Of a DNA stretch of 64,000 nucleotides, positions 42,861 to 53,659 are shown piece by piece. The stretch is from Trichobilharzia szidati. Lineage: Eukaryota; Platyhelminthes; Trematoda; Strigeidida; Schistosomatidae. Numbering within the stretch: position 1 is the stretch's first letter; each line of letters opens with the position of its first letter. The position numbers were made by a program, and so were the translations under genes. The notes below the pieces were generated by a model. It made no database searches. It was given only the letters and a program-made list of their open reading frames with translations, and was not told the DNA's origin. The DNA lies in assembly GCA_944472155.2 (NCBI GenBank), contig OX235275.1:25224865-25288864 (forward strand). The letters are read 5' to 3'.

Positions 42861-43000
42861 AATATGCACCAAGTGATATATAATCAATGAGGAACTGAAG
42901 AGACTCACTCAAACAAGTCCCCATTTGGAAAATCGATATCCTTCAAAATTAACGGAGAAAAACATGAAAGGGAATCAAAAGCTTGAGAGAAGAAGAATTT

Positions 43001-43152
43001 GTTGGCTTTTCTTTTTTTATAAACGAGGCTAGTGTGCAGTTTACATTCTTCTGTTCGTTTTATTTTACAAACTAACATCATAGTTAATTCTTCTTGTAAA
43101 ATAAAACGAATAGAAGAAGGTAAACTGCACACTAGCGTTTATAAAAAGCCAA
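43001..43152. repeat. Large inverted repeat at a PLE start
   Basis: Arms 43001-43070 and 43095-43152 are inverted near-identical copies (left arm GCTAGTGTGCAGTTTACATT; right arm AAACTGCACACTAGC) around a 24-bp loop. Both arms translate similarly on opposite strands (CSLPSSIRFILQ against CSLHSSVRFILQ). The right arm continues into the PLE. Confidence 0.8.
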
Positions 43153-44735
43153 TGTACTCTAGTATCGCCTATCTAGTAGATGTTAATTCACCTCAACCGT
43201 TATCTATCTACTATCTGTGAAAGTAGGCTTAGTTAAGTGTCTAACAAACAAAGCGATAGCACTAAGTAGTACAAAAAAACACACACCTAAATGATGAAAT
43301 GAAACAGATAGAAGAATAGCTAGTTGTTGTTAATTAACTAACTATCCTATCAAATTGACCAGGAAGGTCAGTAAAGGCCAAAAGCAAAATAAAAATAATG
43401 GTGAAACTAATAATGATAACATAAATAAGAAAGAATATAAGGCATCTGCAGTTCTACCATATAAGGAGGGGACATCTGAGACCCTTACTACATAGGGTTC
43501 TCAATAAAGCAAGAATTAGGGTGGTGACATCTAAACCTGCCTACAAACTCACCCAGGAGGACAAGCCCTGTAGACTAAAGGACCCTGCAAGTTGACCCAA
43601 ATAAACTATAAATAATATAATTAAGTCAACTACATACGGATTATTAAAAAGACGGTAGTAGCGAAGAAAATTATCTTTTCGACGAAGTCATCGTCAACTA
43701 AGAGGCTGTACATTCGTGTATTTATGATAAATGGGTGGAAAAGTTCCAGAATAATTTCCGGTCAAAGGTCAAATTAATAGAATTACAATTAGGAATTAAA
43801 GTGCCATAATAAACAGGGTGGACGGATAAAACTCGAACAAAGTAGCTTCATAATTACTGAGAAGATTGACATATTGTGCAATTGAGGGTTAGAAATGTAG
43901 AAATAACAACAAAAATAGATGGGATGTTTGGATAAAAAATCTAGTGGGATCATAACTAATGTGACGAATAATTGTTTATGCAGTTAAGGATTAAATATGT
44001 AGAAATAATAAAATGACAAAATAGACAGGAAGTTCGGATAAGAAAAGCAATTACCTGTTTATGATGGCCATGGCTACGACAGAGGTTGGACGTATTTCTT
44101 TTGGATACATACAGTGAGTTTGAGTTTTTGGATAGCTAGTGACTCGAATATGCCAAGATGTCTTAATTTTACTCCCTTCGATAGGTTTGATTGAATCTTG
44201 TACAAAGATCAAACTAGTAGATCAGGAGTAGTGGGATTATCAGAACATAAGGATTTTAGCTAAGGTAAGAATGATTGATCCCACGAAGATAAGTAATTTA
44301 CAAAAAGCATTCAGCAATTGCACTGCATACATTAACACACAAGGACACAATAGGGTGAGTGGGACAGAGTGAAAATTGGAAAAGTAATATAAGTAGGTGG
44401 AGAGAGAGACAGTGGTTGGTTACTGAATCCCTGTTCATCGAGTGAATCTACACGCGTCACATGCAACACAAGTGGTTCAACGCAAATACCAGAGATATGG
44501 AAGATATTATTACCACCAGTCAAATCACAGGATGATAAATAATGTCTAATGAATTTCACTCTTGTATATAAATGAAGCAAGAAGGTTGTGTGAGTGACTT
44601 GATATGATTATGAGCAGCAGTAGTTTGTGCTCGAAACGTTGTCATCAGTTAGTATTACTGTATAACACCACACTGTGTGATTTATCAAAATAAAATCTTA
44701 TCCATAATGGAGTTATACTCTACCATACAGTGCCC
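43085..44735 (+). mobile_element. Penelope-like element, linker/endonuclease relic and 3' UTR
   Basis: 43110 on reads EGKLHTSVYKKPM (VYRK motif). Then, through many stops: PYKEGTSETL, KARIRVVTSKPAYKLTQED and CRLKDPAS. At 44330-44460 the C-terminal tail reads NWKSNISRW and RERQWLVTESLFIE. The 3' end (44570-44725) holds the hammerhead-like block: stem II GAGCA/TGCTC (44612-44616, 44628-44632), GAAAC (44633-44637), GTC (44641-44643), then ATCAGTTAGTA. Confidence 0.75.
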
Positions 44736-45100
44736 AAGTTTTATACTTACATGAAAGTGAATGAAAAGCCTGAAAGAACCCATAAACAGTGTCAACGAAA
44801 CTGCTGTTTATCAGAGTTGAATTTAAAGAAGATACCGCACAGCACTTGGTGTGAACTCAAGCGGCACAGACAGTTCCAATGGAGTTGTCTTTCAAGATTA
44901 TTTACAAGGTGAGACTGAAAGATGCAAAGACCGTTAAGTTTCGGTATTTGTGTATGGCAGATGTGTTGGGAATTCATCAATCTGACCCCGCACTCTATGT
45001 GTGTGTGTGGCTGCGCAGCAGGATGATACCGCATGTTGATGTGGTCTTGCAAGAAACTGGGATAAGTATGTGTTCAGTTCTCCTCAAAACCGCTGTACAG
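44736..45100 (+). mobile_element. PLE C-terminal endonuclease fragment
   Basis: 44879-45010 encodes MELSFKIIYKVRLKDAKTVK, FRYLCMADVLGIHQSDPAL and YVC. This matches the AFKVIYRVP..L.KAV..R.LCIAEALAIH..NPDLC block near the PLE C-terminus. A related stretch lies upstream at 44790-44840. Confidence 0.7.
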
Positions 45101-45489
45101 TTACCAAGTAAATGGGAGAGTCATCGTACTAATAACCCTGCCTAGGTTCACCACTTTACTAGCCGACCCTAAGACCAGAAAAAGAAGGAAAGTTGGGTTA
45201 GGAGGTTAATGACCCTACCCAAAGCAAATCAACAAAATCGGTGCAGAAGAAATTTTAAAATATATAGAGCTATTCACAACTCTTCAGATTGATCAATAAT
45301 CAGGACTAATCAGATAGAGATAACATGCAGCTAATTAGCCAATCAGAGAGCGCCATTTAGAGATAAAATTACTGCTGCACAATGACAAGCATTCACTTAG
45401 TTTAAACCGTTAAATCTGACTGCTGTTCTTTATTGATAATAAAAGAACTGCGTAATACTGAACGGTTGTTCCATTATGGAGAATATTTT
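45101..45489. other. Possible degraded SINE-D, otherwise unassigned
   Basis: 45140-45225 resembles the SINE-D body (CACTTTACTAGCCGACCC, AAAGTTGGGTTAGGAGG), but boxes and tail are not clear. The remaining sequence is AT-rich without recognised features. Confidence 0.35.
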
Positions 45490-46622
45490 ATTGAGATAAA
45501 GTTTCACAGGGTGCTATGCAGTAATATTTATTAATGACCACGTTTTGAAAACAATGCATTGCCGCTCATGATCATATCAGGACACTACTGACACAACTTC
45601 CATACTTTGATTATATATATTTCCATTATTCTACATCTTTTGATATGATTGGTAGTAATATTTTCAGTTAGGGAACCATTGAAAACCTAGTTTGGGAATC
45701 ATTGGCAGTACGCACCTACTGGGGTACAGGATGAAACAGTCTGCTGTCCAGTACTCCCTGTGGCTGGTTTTCGATAGTTCTCTAACTGATATCAATCCGT
45801 GATCAACTCGTAAAAACAAATCTAATCTTTACAAACCAACTATTGAAAGTAATATTTTCCATATCTTTGGTATTGGTGATTGGCCATTTATATATACACA
45901 TGTTGGATGTGGTTTCGATAAACCAAAATACAATAATCAACCTTTCTCTCCGCTTACCTATATTACTTCTTAGAATTTTGACTCTGTCCCACCCACCCTA
46001 TTGTGCGGTTGTGTGTCCATGTTTGCAGTGCAATCGCTGAGTGCTTTTTCTATATTACTTATCTTCGTGGGATCAATCGTTCTTACCTTAGCTAAATCCT
46101 TATGTTCTGATAATCTTACTTCTCCTGATCTACTAGTTTGACCTATGTAGTTTACCTAACTCACAGTTCTTTGGTCTATAGAACGTGTCCTTCCTGAGTG
46201 AGTTTGTAGGTAGGTTTGAATGCCGCCCACTAATTCCTGCTCTACTGAGAATCCTACGTGGGGATGGTCTCAGATGTACCTTCCTGATATGGTAAAACTG
46301 TAGATGCTTTATATTCTCTCTTATTTATGTTTTCATTACTAGTTTCACCATTATTTTCATTTCGATTTTGACCTTTTTTGATCTTCCTAATAAATTTTAT
46401 AGGATAGTTAGTTATTTAACACCAACCAGCTTTTATTCGATCTGTTTCATTTCATCATTTAGGTTTTTTCATATGCTACTTAGAGTGAGTTATTGCTGGG
46501 TTTGTAAGACACACTTAACTAAACCTACCTGCCTAGATAGATGACGGATGAGATGAATTAAAGTCTAAATATCTATTAGCAGAATGCGTTGACCTTTTTT
46601 ATAAACGCTAGATTACAGTTAA
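45490..46622 (-). mobile_element. PLE in minus orientation
   Basis: 3' end at 45490-45600 (TTTCACAGGGTGCTATGCAG, then ATTAATGACCACGTTTTG: GAAAC changed to AAAAC on the minus strand). C-terminal coding tail near 45880-45960. Linker/endonuclease relic 46170-46460 (plus text CCTGAGTGAGTTTGTAGGTAGG is the inverse of AAACTCACTCAGG). VYRK-side end near 46600-46620. It is the inverted counterpart of the 43085-44735 element and carries a C insertion at 45666-45847. Confidence 0.7.
45666..45847. mobile_element. Short family C foldback with target-site duplication
   Basis: 182 bp flanked by AGTAATATTTTC at 45654-45665 and 45848-45859 (12 bp, identical). Inside: a minus piece (GTTAGGGAACCATTGAAAAC ... 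GGCAGTACGCACC) joined to a plus piece (GATGAAACAGTCTGC ... GTCCAGTACTCCC ... ATCAACTCGTAAAAAC ... AACCAACTATTGAA). The uninterrupted PLE sequence can be inferred from 4590 (GTAATAATATCTTCCATATC). Confidence 0.85.
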
Positions 46623-46624
46623 GC

Positions 46625-47070
46625 TGAAGGTAGAATGATTGGTCCCACGAAGGTGAGTTATTTAGAGAAAATACTCAGCACCACAGTGCACTGTATGCAT
46701 TGACACACAACCACACAATAGGCTGGGAAAGGGTTAAAATTCTAAGAAGTAATATAGGTAAGTGGAGTGAGAGACAGTGGTTGATTGCTGAATCCTTGTT
46801 CATCGAATCTACACCCAACACAACAAATGCAATAGGAATGACTCATCTCTACTACCGGAAATATGGAACATACTACTACCAATCAAATCAGGTGATGAAA
46901 AATAACGATGGATTTATGTAAACGAAGTTAGAACGTTTTGTGAATAGTACCTTCATATGATTATGACCAGTAGTCATAAATTGTTCCCGAAACGTGGTCA
47001 TCAGTAAATATTATTTACTGTATAACATCACACTGTGAGACTTTATTAAAATGAAATTTATTTTTCTCCA
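46625..47070 (+). mobile_element. PLE C-terminus and 3' end
   Basis: 46700-46880 encodes IGWERVKILRSNIGKWSERQ, WLIAESLFIESTPNTTNAIG, i.e. the extreme C-terminus of a PLE protein (W..AK....N...R...E...I.....N...G). The 3' block at 46955-47050 has GACCA...GTTCC, GAAACGTGGTC (47 kb), ATCAGTAAATATT and the conserved CTTTATTAAAATGAAATTTA. Confidence 0.8.
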
Positions 47071-47074
47071 TAAT

Positions 47075-47440
47075 CGAACTATACTCTGAAATAATAGAGA
47101 AGTTTTGTAGCTCAATGATGGATGATTTGCAATTAATAGAGTTCCCTGAGCTGGTTGGTTTAGTTGCCGTGGAGATTTCGTCGTCCCCCTGCTGGACAAC
47201 ATCTTCGTTCAGCGCCATATTTAGCATAAAGTGAAAATGATTTAAATTTCTTCATGAGATATAAAGATGGTTACCAGGAGATGCAATTATATCAATCATG
47301 AAGAAATTTAAATCATCTCACTTTATGCTAAATATTGCACTGAAGATGTTGTCCAGCATGGTGACGACGAAAGCTCCACGGCAACTAAACCAACCAGCTC
47401 AGAGAACAACTATTAATTGCGAACTATACTCTACCATACT
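47075..47440. mobile_element. PLE inverted pair (foldback)
   Basis: A minus copy (47075-47245) and a plus copy (47285-47440) of the same segment lie around a ~40-bp spacer. Opposite-strand translations agree: AFSTATKPTSSG-type (STATKPTSSGNSINCK) against PRQLNQPAQRTTINC. ATGAAGAAATTTAAATCAT occurs at 47299 with its inverse at 47242. The same segment in single copy is at 21.58-21.72 kb. Confidence 0.75.
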
Positions 47441-47929
47441 GGTCAAGTTCTATTCTTATATATATCAAGAGCAGAACAGATTATTTCGTTTAGATAAAAG
47501 TAATAGAATAGAATGGCACACGCACACACTTAGGGAGAATAATGAACTTCTGTTGAAGCAAAAAAATCAATAAAATTGTTCAATACATACATCCATTGTA
47601 GTTCAATGGATTTGCTGTTGTGTTTTCTTTTGCGGTTCATTTAAAAAACACAAAAACACATACGCAGATATACGCACATTGTATTATTATTATTGAAGTA
47701 TCAAAAATTCTGTCATCATTGTGTCCACTTTTTCTTTTATTCTTCATTTTTATTTCTCTGGATTATCTATTGTGAAAAGTTTCCATGCTATTGAATTTGA
47801 ATAAAATCAACTGAAAGGTGGATTAGTAGTACTTTTGCTAGAAAAATTAAGTTTTATCGATAGGAGGAGTTGAGAGAGAGATACCTTTTTATACTCTTGG
47901 TATTTGTGATGTAGATGTAGAGAGACAGA
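47441..47929. other. AT-rich spacer
   Basis: No recognised element. It ends where LINE-A sequence starts after GTAGAGAGACAGACAGG. Confidence 0.4.
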
Positions 47930-48530
47930 CAGGAGGAATGGACGAGGATGTCAAATCGAGAATCGAGAAGGCGAGAAACACATTCATCAACCTGAAACCA
48001 ATCTGGAAATCTTCGTCACTCAACTCAGCATCAACAACAAAATGATTCGGATTTTCAATACAAACGTCAAGTCAGTCAGTTCTTCTATACGGATGGATCA
48101 GAAACTTGGCGGGTCACCAAGAATATTTCCAACAGCCTGTTGCAGACCATTATCATCAACTGTCTTCGTTCTATACTCAAGATCAGATGGCCGGAAAGAA
48201 TCACGAACAAGAAACTATGGGAACAAACAAAGCAAGAACCAATCGCCCAACAAATATGCAGGAGAAGGTGGAGAGGGATTGGTCACTCTTTGAAGAGGTC
48301 GCTGGTTGACATCGCACACCAGGCCAGTGCTCGAGTGAAACCCGAAAGGGAAGCGGCGAGTGGGACGTCCAAGGGTGATATGGAGGAGATCGTGTGAAGA
48401 GGAGTTGAAACAGTGTGGACTAACATGGATGCAAGTGAAAAGTACAACAGAAGACAGAAGCAAGTGGAGACGTGTAGTTGAAGCCCTATGTTGCACTAGG
48501 AACCCAAGGGAAAAATAATAATAATAATGT
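47930..48530 (+). mobile_element. LINE-A 3' end, relatively intact
   Basis: Order: GMDEDVKSRIEKARNTFINL, KPIWKSSSLNSAS, RIFNTNVKSVSSS (one shift), INCLRSILKIRWPERITNKK, LWEQTKQEPIAQQICRRRWR, GIGHSLKRSLVDIAHQASAR, then YMEEIV-type disruption, and the end AAGCCCTATGTTGCACTAGG plus (AAT)n at 48512-48528. Three frameshifts. Among the best copies for building a LINE-A consensus. Confidence 0.88.
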
Positions 48531-48671
48531 AGAGAGAGAAAGTGACCATGAGCTAATTTGATCTATGAGTATTTATCCTCACACTCCTTGTTTACTCCTC
48601 CCCATACCCCATACTTGTCCCACTCCGCTGGTTAAGGTTACGCACTTGATTCTGTCACAACTTTATCCGGT

Positions 48672-49165
48672 AGACAGTTATTAGGGAGTTAGCAACATTA
48701 GACATCAGACAGCAAGCTGTTTCCTCAGCATAGTCTGAGACTCCATTGAGGTTCAGAAGCATATCCTTCCAGTCACAAGGCGAGCTCATAGTCCATTCAT
48801 CATTACTCAGCCACTGGGACCTGATCCAATGGCCAATCCATTTAAATTCCAATTTTGGCAATTCACAACATAGTCAATGTAATTGGTGGCGAGTATTTGA
48901 CTTCACACCCCCTACCTGCACATCGCGCTATGTCGTGAACTGGTAGAGGTCTGAATATATATATGGGATGGCTGGGCCACTGGATTGGGTCTCAGTGTCA
49001 GAATGGTTTACAGGCTCGCCTCGTAACCTGTGAGCGCATACTCACGAACAGTCCCAAATTCAGGTGACGAAACACAGCTGTCTGACAATACGCTTAGTTG
49101 GTTTTCCAATGGTTCTCTAACCGATATCAGTTAATGATGTAATCCTCTAACAAATCAAATCAAAT
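48672..49165. mobile_element. Family C inverted pair
   Basis: A minus unit (48672-48915) and a plus unit (48925-49165), head to head. The plus unit has GCGCATACTCACGAACAG, AGTCCCAAATTCAGGTGACG, AAACACAGCTGTCTGAC and the 3' end CTAACCGATATCAGTTAATG. The hammerhead core strand is lost on the plus side. On the minus side (48715-48760) the variant type is visible but mutated. Confidence 0.7.
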
Positions 49166-49169
49166 CAAT

Positions 49170-50070
49170 TGATGTAGACTTCCTCCTGAAAACATTCAAC
49201 GCGGCTTACCCGTCAATAAAATCCACCCTAGAACGTGAATCAATCAGACATGCTATCAGACATTCATGGATGTACTACTTACCAGGAGACAAGAATGCAT
49301 GATCCTAAGATAAATATATTTCAAACGACACATGGGCTGGATAGTTTATCGACTTCCAGAGCTTCATACCAATGATTCGAAAGCAAAGCCCAGTAAGTAC
49401 ATTATGCTATAGAAGGAGCTAGTTAACTCAACTACTCGTGGAACCCTACTGGAGGAGAACAGGCATACACCAAGATTTATCGACAGAAACATGAAGGAAA
49501 GGCCTCCATTGTCAGAAATCACAGTTGTTCCTCAGAAAACTTCTCATGAACCTGGAATTCAAAGATGACATCGACGCAGAAATTCTTCTTATAAATCGCC
49601 TTTCTAAGTGTCTGAAGTATACATTTCAAGTAGCCACCTTACGCATTACATTCTCTAGCATACAGCTGTTAATCTGGTCCATCGTTGAGGAAAAGGTACC
49701 ACTTTTGACTACCTCAGTGTGTATTTACCAGTTTACATGTTCGTGTGGAGCAAAGTATACACTGGCCATATGCAACGTCAAGTCTGTAAACTTAATGTAT
49801 GGAACACTGTGAAGCCTGGCCAGACAGCCAGCAGCACTACCTTGTCATCTCTAGACACTAGGCATCACCTCATGACTGCTTAACAGTGCTACACACAGAG
49901 TTCCTCAGTATCGTATGAAAGGGCTTCGAGTACGCCGTCTACATACATAACTGAATCATTTATTGGCTATTCTTCGTCTGAAATCTGACCTCTGCATTTA
50001 CAGCAGCACATACATTCACTCAACCTACCGTAGCCAGAGTGACAATCTCACTATAATTTTGCTTTATTTT
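49170..50070 (+). mobile_element. PLE RT C-terminus/linker and endonuclease start
   Basis: 49525-49790 encodes LRKLLMNLEFKDDIDAEILL, INRLSKCLKYTFQVATLRIT, FSSIQLLIWSIVEEKVPLL and TTSVCIYQFTCSCGAKYTLA. This is the linker (..EFKGD..AE.L..RL......F..A.LR..F) followed by the endonuclease CxCG, where YIGRT is eroded to YTLAI. Downstream pieces include ADNLHLQQHIHSLN-type sequence. The RT palm is absent. Confidence 0.8.
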
Positions 50071-50078
50071 ATTATTTT

Positions 50079-50930
50079 CTATAGTTTGGTTTGTAAGGGT
50101 TAGTTATGTTTTTACGAGTTGATCACGGACTGATATCAGTAAGAGAACCATTGAAAACCAGAGAGTACTGGACAGCTACTGTTTCATCTTAGTTTGGGAA
50201 TCATCGGCAGTACCATCCACTGGGATTCGAACCCAGGACCTTCCGGTTATAAGGCAAGGTCGTATAACATTCAGCCACTGAGACCCGATTCAATGGCTCA
50301 CGAATTCTAACTTCTACCGATTCGTGATTTAGCGCGACCTCAACCATTGTCGTTGCTGGGACATCCATCCACACACGTTATATCTAATTGGACCTCACTG
50401 ATCATGGCTTCTCACTAGAACTCCAGGAAACTCCATCTTGTAATAAGTCACCAGCGAGCATCACATTAGTTTTCTATAGTTTGGTTTGTAAGGGTTAGTT
50501 ATGTTTTTACGAGTTGACCAAACTATAGAAAAGTAATCTGATGCTCGCTAGTGACTTGCTACAGGATGGAGTTTCCTGGAGTTCTAGTGAGAAGTCCTGA
50601 TCAGTGAGGTCCACTTAGATGTCACGTGTGTGGTTGGATGTCCCAGCAACGACAATGGTTGGCTTGCGCTAAATCACGAATTGGTAGAAGTTAGAATTCA
50701 TAGGTTTGCCACCGAATCGGATCCCAGTAGCTGAATGGTCGTCAAAGCGCTCACTTTGTAACCGGAGGGTCCTGAATTCAAACGCAGGTGGATGCGTACT
50801 TCCACTGAAGCGGAGTCACAAACTAGGACGAAACAGTTATCCAGTACTCCTCAGTGGTTTTCCATTGGTCCTACAGAGTTATAACTCATAACTGTAGCCA
50901 ATCAAATCCCTAAAAACCAACATGTGATCA
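50079..50930. mobile_element. Family C: one minus tandem unit then a plus unit
   Basis: The motif CTATAGTTTGGTTTGTAAGG occurs at 50079 and again at 50476, the same orientation 397 bp apart, defining one monomer length. The minus monomer contains box B (plus text GGGATTCGAACCCAGG, 50222-50237) and a hammerhead of the CCGATGA type. After a short second tail (50476-50520) the orientation flips: a plus unit starts at GATGCTCGCTAG (about 50541) and ends near 50930, with a hammerhead near 50800-50850 that keeps GGACGAAACAG and CAGTAC but has three extra core bases. Confidence 0.8.
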
Positions 50931-51438
50931 ATACACACAAGTCGTAATGTAATGAGTATTCATGTTAGATAGGAGAAAAGCAGGTTTCACGGCAGAAAAG
51001 TGACTTATAAGACGGTAGAAGAATCAAGAACCAAAACTTTCCGATACGGATTGGCTAACATTATTTTAAAAACACACCTTGCTGACATGGGTACGTGAGA
51101 GTGTTGACTGTCGACCAAACGAGAATGGAACAGCTGTTCAATAGTCCCCATGATTTTCTTCGATGGTTCAGTGATAGTTCATTCCAATGAATATTGGATT
51201 TGCCCTAAGCGATGTCGTTCTCTTCAGTCGACAGTGGTGGAGGTGGTAATAGTAGCAGTAGTATTTTGTGTAGAGAGTTACTGGTTCAACATGAGAGTAC
51301 CTGCGAATCATCCACGTGATCCAGAGTTCGACACCCGGTCAAAGCACACTCTTAAAATTCACTCAGCCGGTAGTTAGCTTTATGGGGAAGGATTAGGAAC
51401 AAAGACCTCTCTTAACGAACAAACCGAAACCATATTGC
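50931..51438. other. Mostly unassigned; possible SINE-D relic
   Basis: 51280-51400 has a tRNA-like B box (GAGTTCGACACCCGG) and short SINE-D-like phrases. The rest is without recognised structure. Confidence 0.35.
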
Positions 51439-51625
51439 AATTCCATTATGGGTAAATTTTGTTTTGATAAAGTCTCACAGTAATATACCTTGATATGATT
51501 ATGAGCAATAAATTGTGCTCGAAACTTGGTCATCAGTAAACATTACTGTATAACACTGTGAGACTTTATCAAAACAAAATTTACCCATAATGGAATTACA
51601 CTCTAGCATAGTGCACAAGTTTTTA
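51439..51625 (+). mobile_element. PLE terminus as perfect foldback around a hammerhead-like loop
   Basis: Arms 51439-51481 and 51555-51597 are 43-bp perfect inverted copies (left starts AATTCCATTATGGG, right ends CCCATAATGGAATT). The 73-bp loop carries stem II GAGCA/TGCTC (51503-51507, 51516-51520), GAAAC (51521-51525), GTC (51529-51531) and ATCAGTAA. Plus-strand terminal sequence continues to GTGCACAAGTTT. Confidence 0.85.
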
Positions 51626-51654
51626 TTCTTATATCAATGATATTGTCAATGATA

Positions 51655-52355
51655 TTAAAAGCGGGCTGTCTTGCTCTACGCCTGTGAAACCTGGCCTCTC
51701 CGAGCTGAGGATGTGCAGCGACTCTGCGTGTTCTATCATCGCTGTCTCCGCAGGATTGCTTGCGTTAGATGGTATCATCGGGAGAGTAATTCTGAGGTTC
51801 GACGGCGTGTGTCTGAACACAGTGAAGATCACCATTCGTTGACTCTCGTCATCTGGAAACACTGGCTCCGGTGGCTTGGACATGTACTGAGAATGTCATC
51901 CCAGAGGCTTCCGTACAGGTCTCTGTTCGTTAGCCCTGGCACAGGATGGAAAAGTCGGAGGGTTGGTCAGTCCATGACGTGGCGTCGTGGGATGAAGGAT
52001 ATTTGTGCTAGATTAGCATCGGTTGGTGTGTCACGACTCCCTGGTTGGGGTCTGCGAGATAGCTCGAATCAATGGCTCGAAACGTTATCGAATATGGCCA
52101 AGAATCGCAATCCTCAATGGCGAACGTGTTGCGATTTCCTTCTTTCTTCCCTTCCTGATGATAGTTAACGAATACTGTTTGAACTTGTTAAACATGACTG
52201 TTTTCCTCCCTGATGAAGTTCTTTACCCGTTTTCTACTTATATTTTTACTTTTAATCTATATTGTTTTATTATTATTGTATGGCGCATCTTTCTTGGTGC
52301 CATATTGTACCAAGTGTTTTTCTGCGTTTAAATAAATAATAATAATAATAAAAGG
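51655..52355 (+). mobile_element. LINE-B-like copy, C-terminal region
   Basis: 51671-52168 is a 165-codon frame: MLYACETWPLRAEDVQRLCV, FYHRCLRRIACVRWYHRESN, HWLRWLGHVLRMSSQRLPYR, WKSRRVGQSMTWRRGMKDIC and NMAKNRNPQWRTCCDF. It is related to LINE-B (LLYGSETWP ... RLRWLGHVLR ... MAQNRCQW) but a separate subfamily. It ends in (AAT)n at 52333-52350. The RT palm is missing: 5'-truncated. The frame is open to a natural stop. Confidence 0.82.
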
Positions 52356-53659
52356 GAACTTGGTTTGGACAAATAAGACATTAGTCGTCATCATGCAAAA
52401 TCTATATCTTCTAGAATCTTCTTGTCAATGATGCAAACTTATTCTTGTCTCCTCACTTCCTGTGTGTACAGTCTGACTCATACATAATCAAGTCCACTCA
52501 CTACATTTTGAAATATCAGCGCATGGGTGACAATCAACTTGTGGACCTGCAACACTTCTGTCATAACTTGCTGGTGGATCACTCATAATTGGAACGGTAA
52601 TCAGGGTAGAGTGGGTGGGTGGGTGTAAGTTTAGCACCCCTCCACCTCCTCAAAACCTTCAAAGCTCGAGCTTAAAAAAGCCCCAATGTATTCCACTCAT
52701 AGAGTAAATGAAGCAAAACTAAAAAGAATTTTCAGTAGAAGTAATGCAGAAAAACATTCTAAAAATTAACTGCTAATATTAGTTTCTCCCCTTGATATTT
52801 ATTATGTATTCCCTATTGATTATTCCAACATATTTCCCATTTCTATGCGTCTATGAGTCAATAATCACCCACTTGAGAGAGAGAGAGACAGCGAGAGAGA
52901 GATTTATCTAGTCCAAAAGTGATGCTTACAATTCGCCACCAGCATCACTGTCTCTTATTAATAACATTATTGTTATTATTATTATTATGATTATCATTAT
53001 TTAATTACGTGAGTAGTATTCAATGTGCGTGTGTGTGTGAGTGTGTCTCATTAGGCGAGAGAAAAAAAAGAGACTCGCTTCTACCACCTTCCCATTTTGA
53101 GTAGATCCCACGTGTTGTTGTTGCTGTTGTTCTGTTTTTTTTTCACAACTACCGTCTGCCACTTCAGCCTACAATAATAATAATATTCAGTTTGTCTATT
53201 ATTCAACTTTGCGATTACATAAGTGTTTTTTTCCTTTTAAATAAAAACAGATCGATACAGATCAGGAATGATAATAGCAGTATGCTGGGGATGAATACAA
53301 TGTGTCAATGGACGTGAACATTGAACGTTTGTTTTATTGGGACTGGCAACCATTGGCGGGCAACTGAAAGGCGCGAATAGTCGATCGCTTGCAAGTTGAA
53401 GAATACTGGAGTTAAATACGAATAAAAGTACTTTATAACTTCATTTGTACTTAACATTTGTTTGTAGACTTAGTAGTTTTCTTCACTTTAATTGCCAAAC
53501 AATATAATTCCGTTCAAGGAATACTGGTGTTTTGGATTTAAAGTTGGAAAACGTACATAGTATTTATCGGCTCAATCGCTTAAGTCTTCATTACGATAGG
53601 AACTTAGGGCTAAGTTCCTTGACACAATGTGTTGTTTGATTGCAAACATATATATGTAC
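52356..53659. other. Unassigned, simple-repeat-rich
   Basis: 52610-52720 resembles the end of SINE-D (AAACCTTCAAAGCTCGAGC, AGCCCCAATGTATTCCACTC). GA-rich run at 52875-52900, (ATT)n at 52965-52990, TG run at 53020-53045. No coding evidence. Confidence 0.4.

Noticed and set aside
51671..52168. Host gene of 165 codons
   Set aside because: The product carries the CETWP...RWLGHVLR block of RTE-type retrotransposons and the locus ends in (AAT)n; it is a 5'-truncated LINE.
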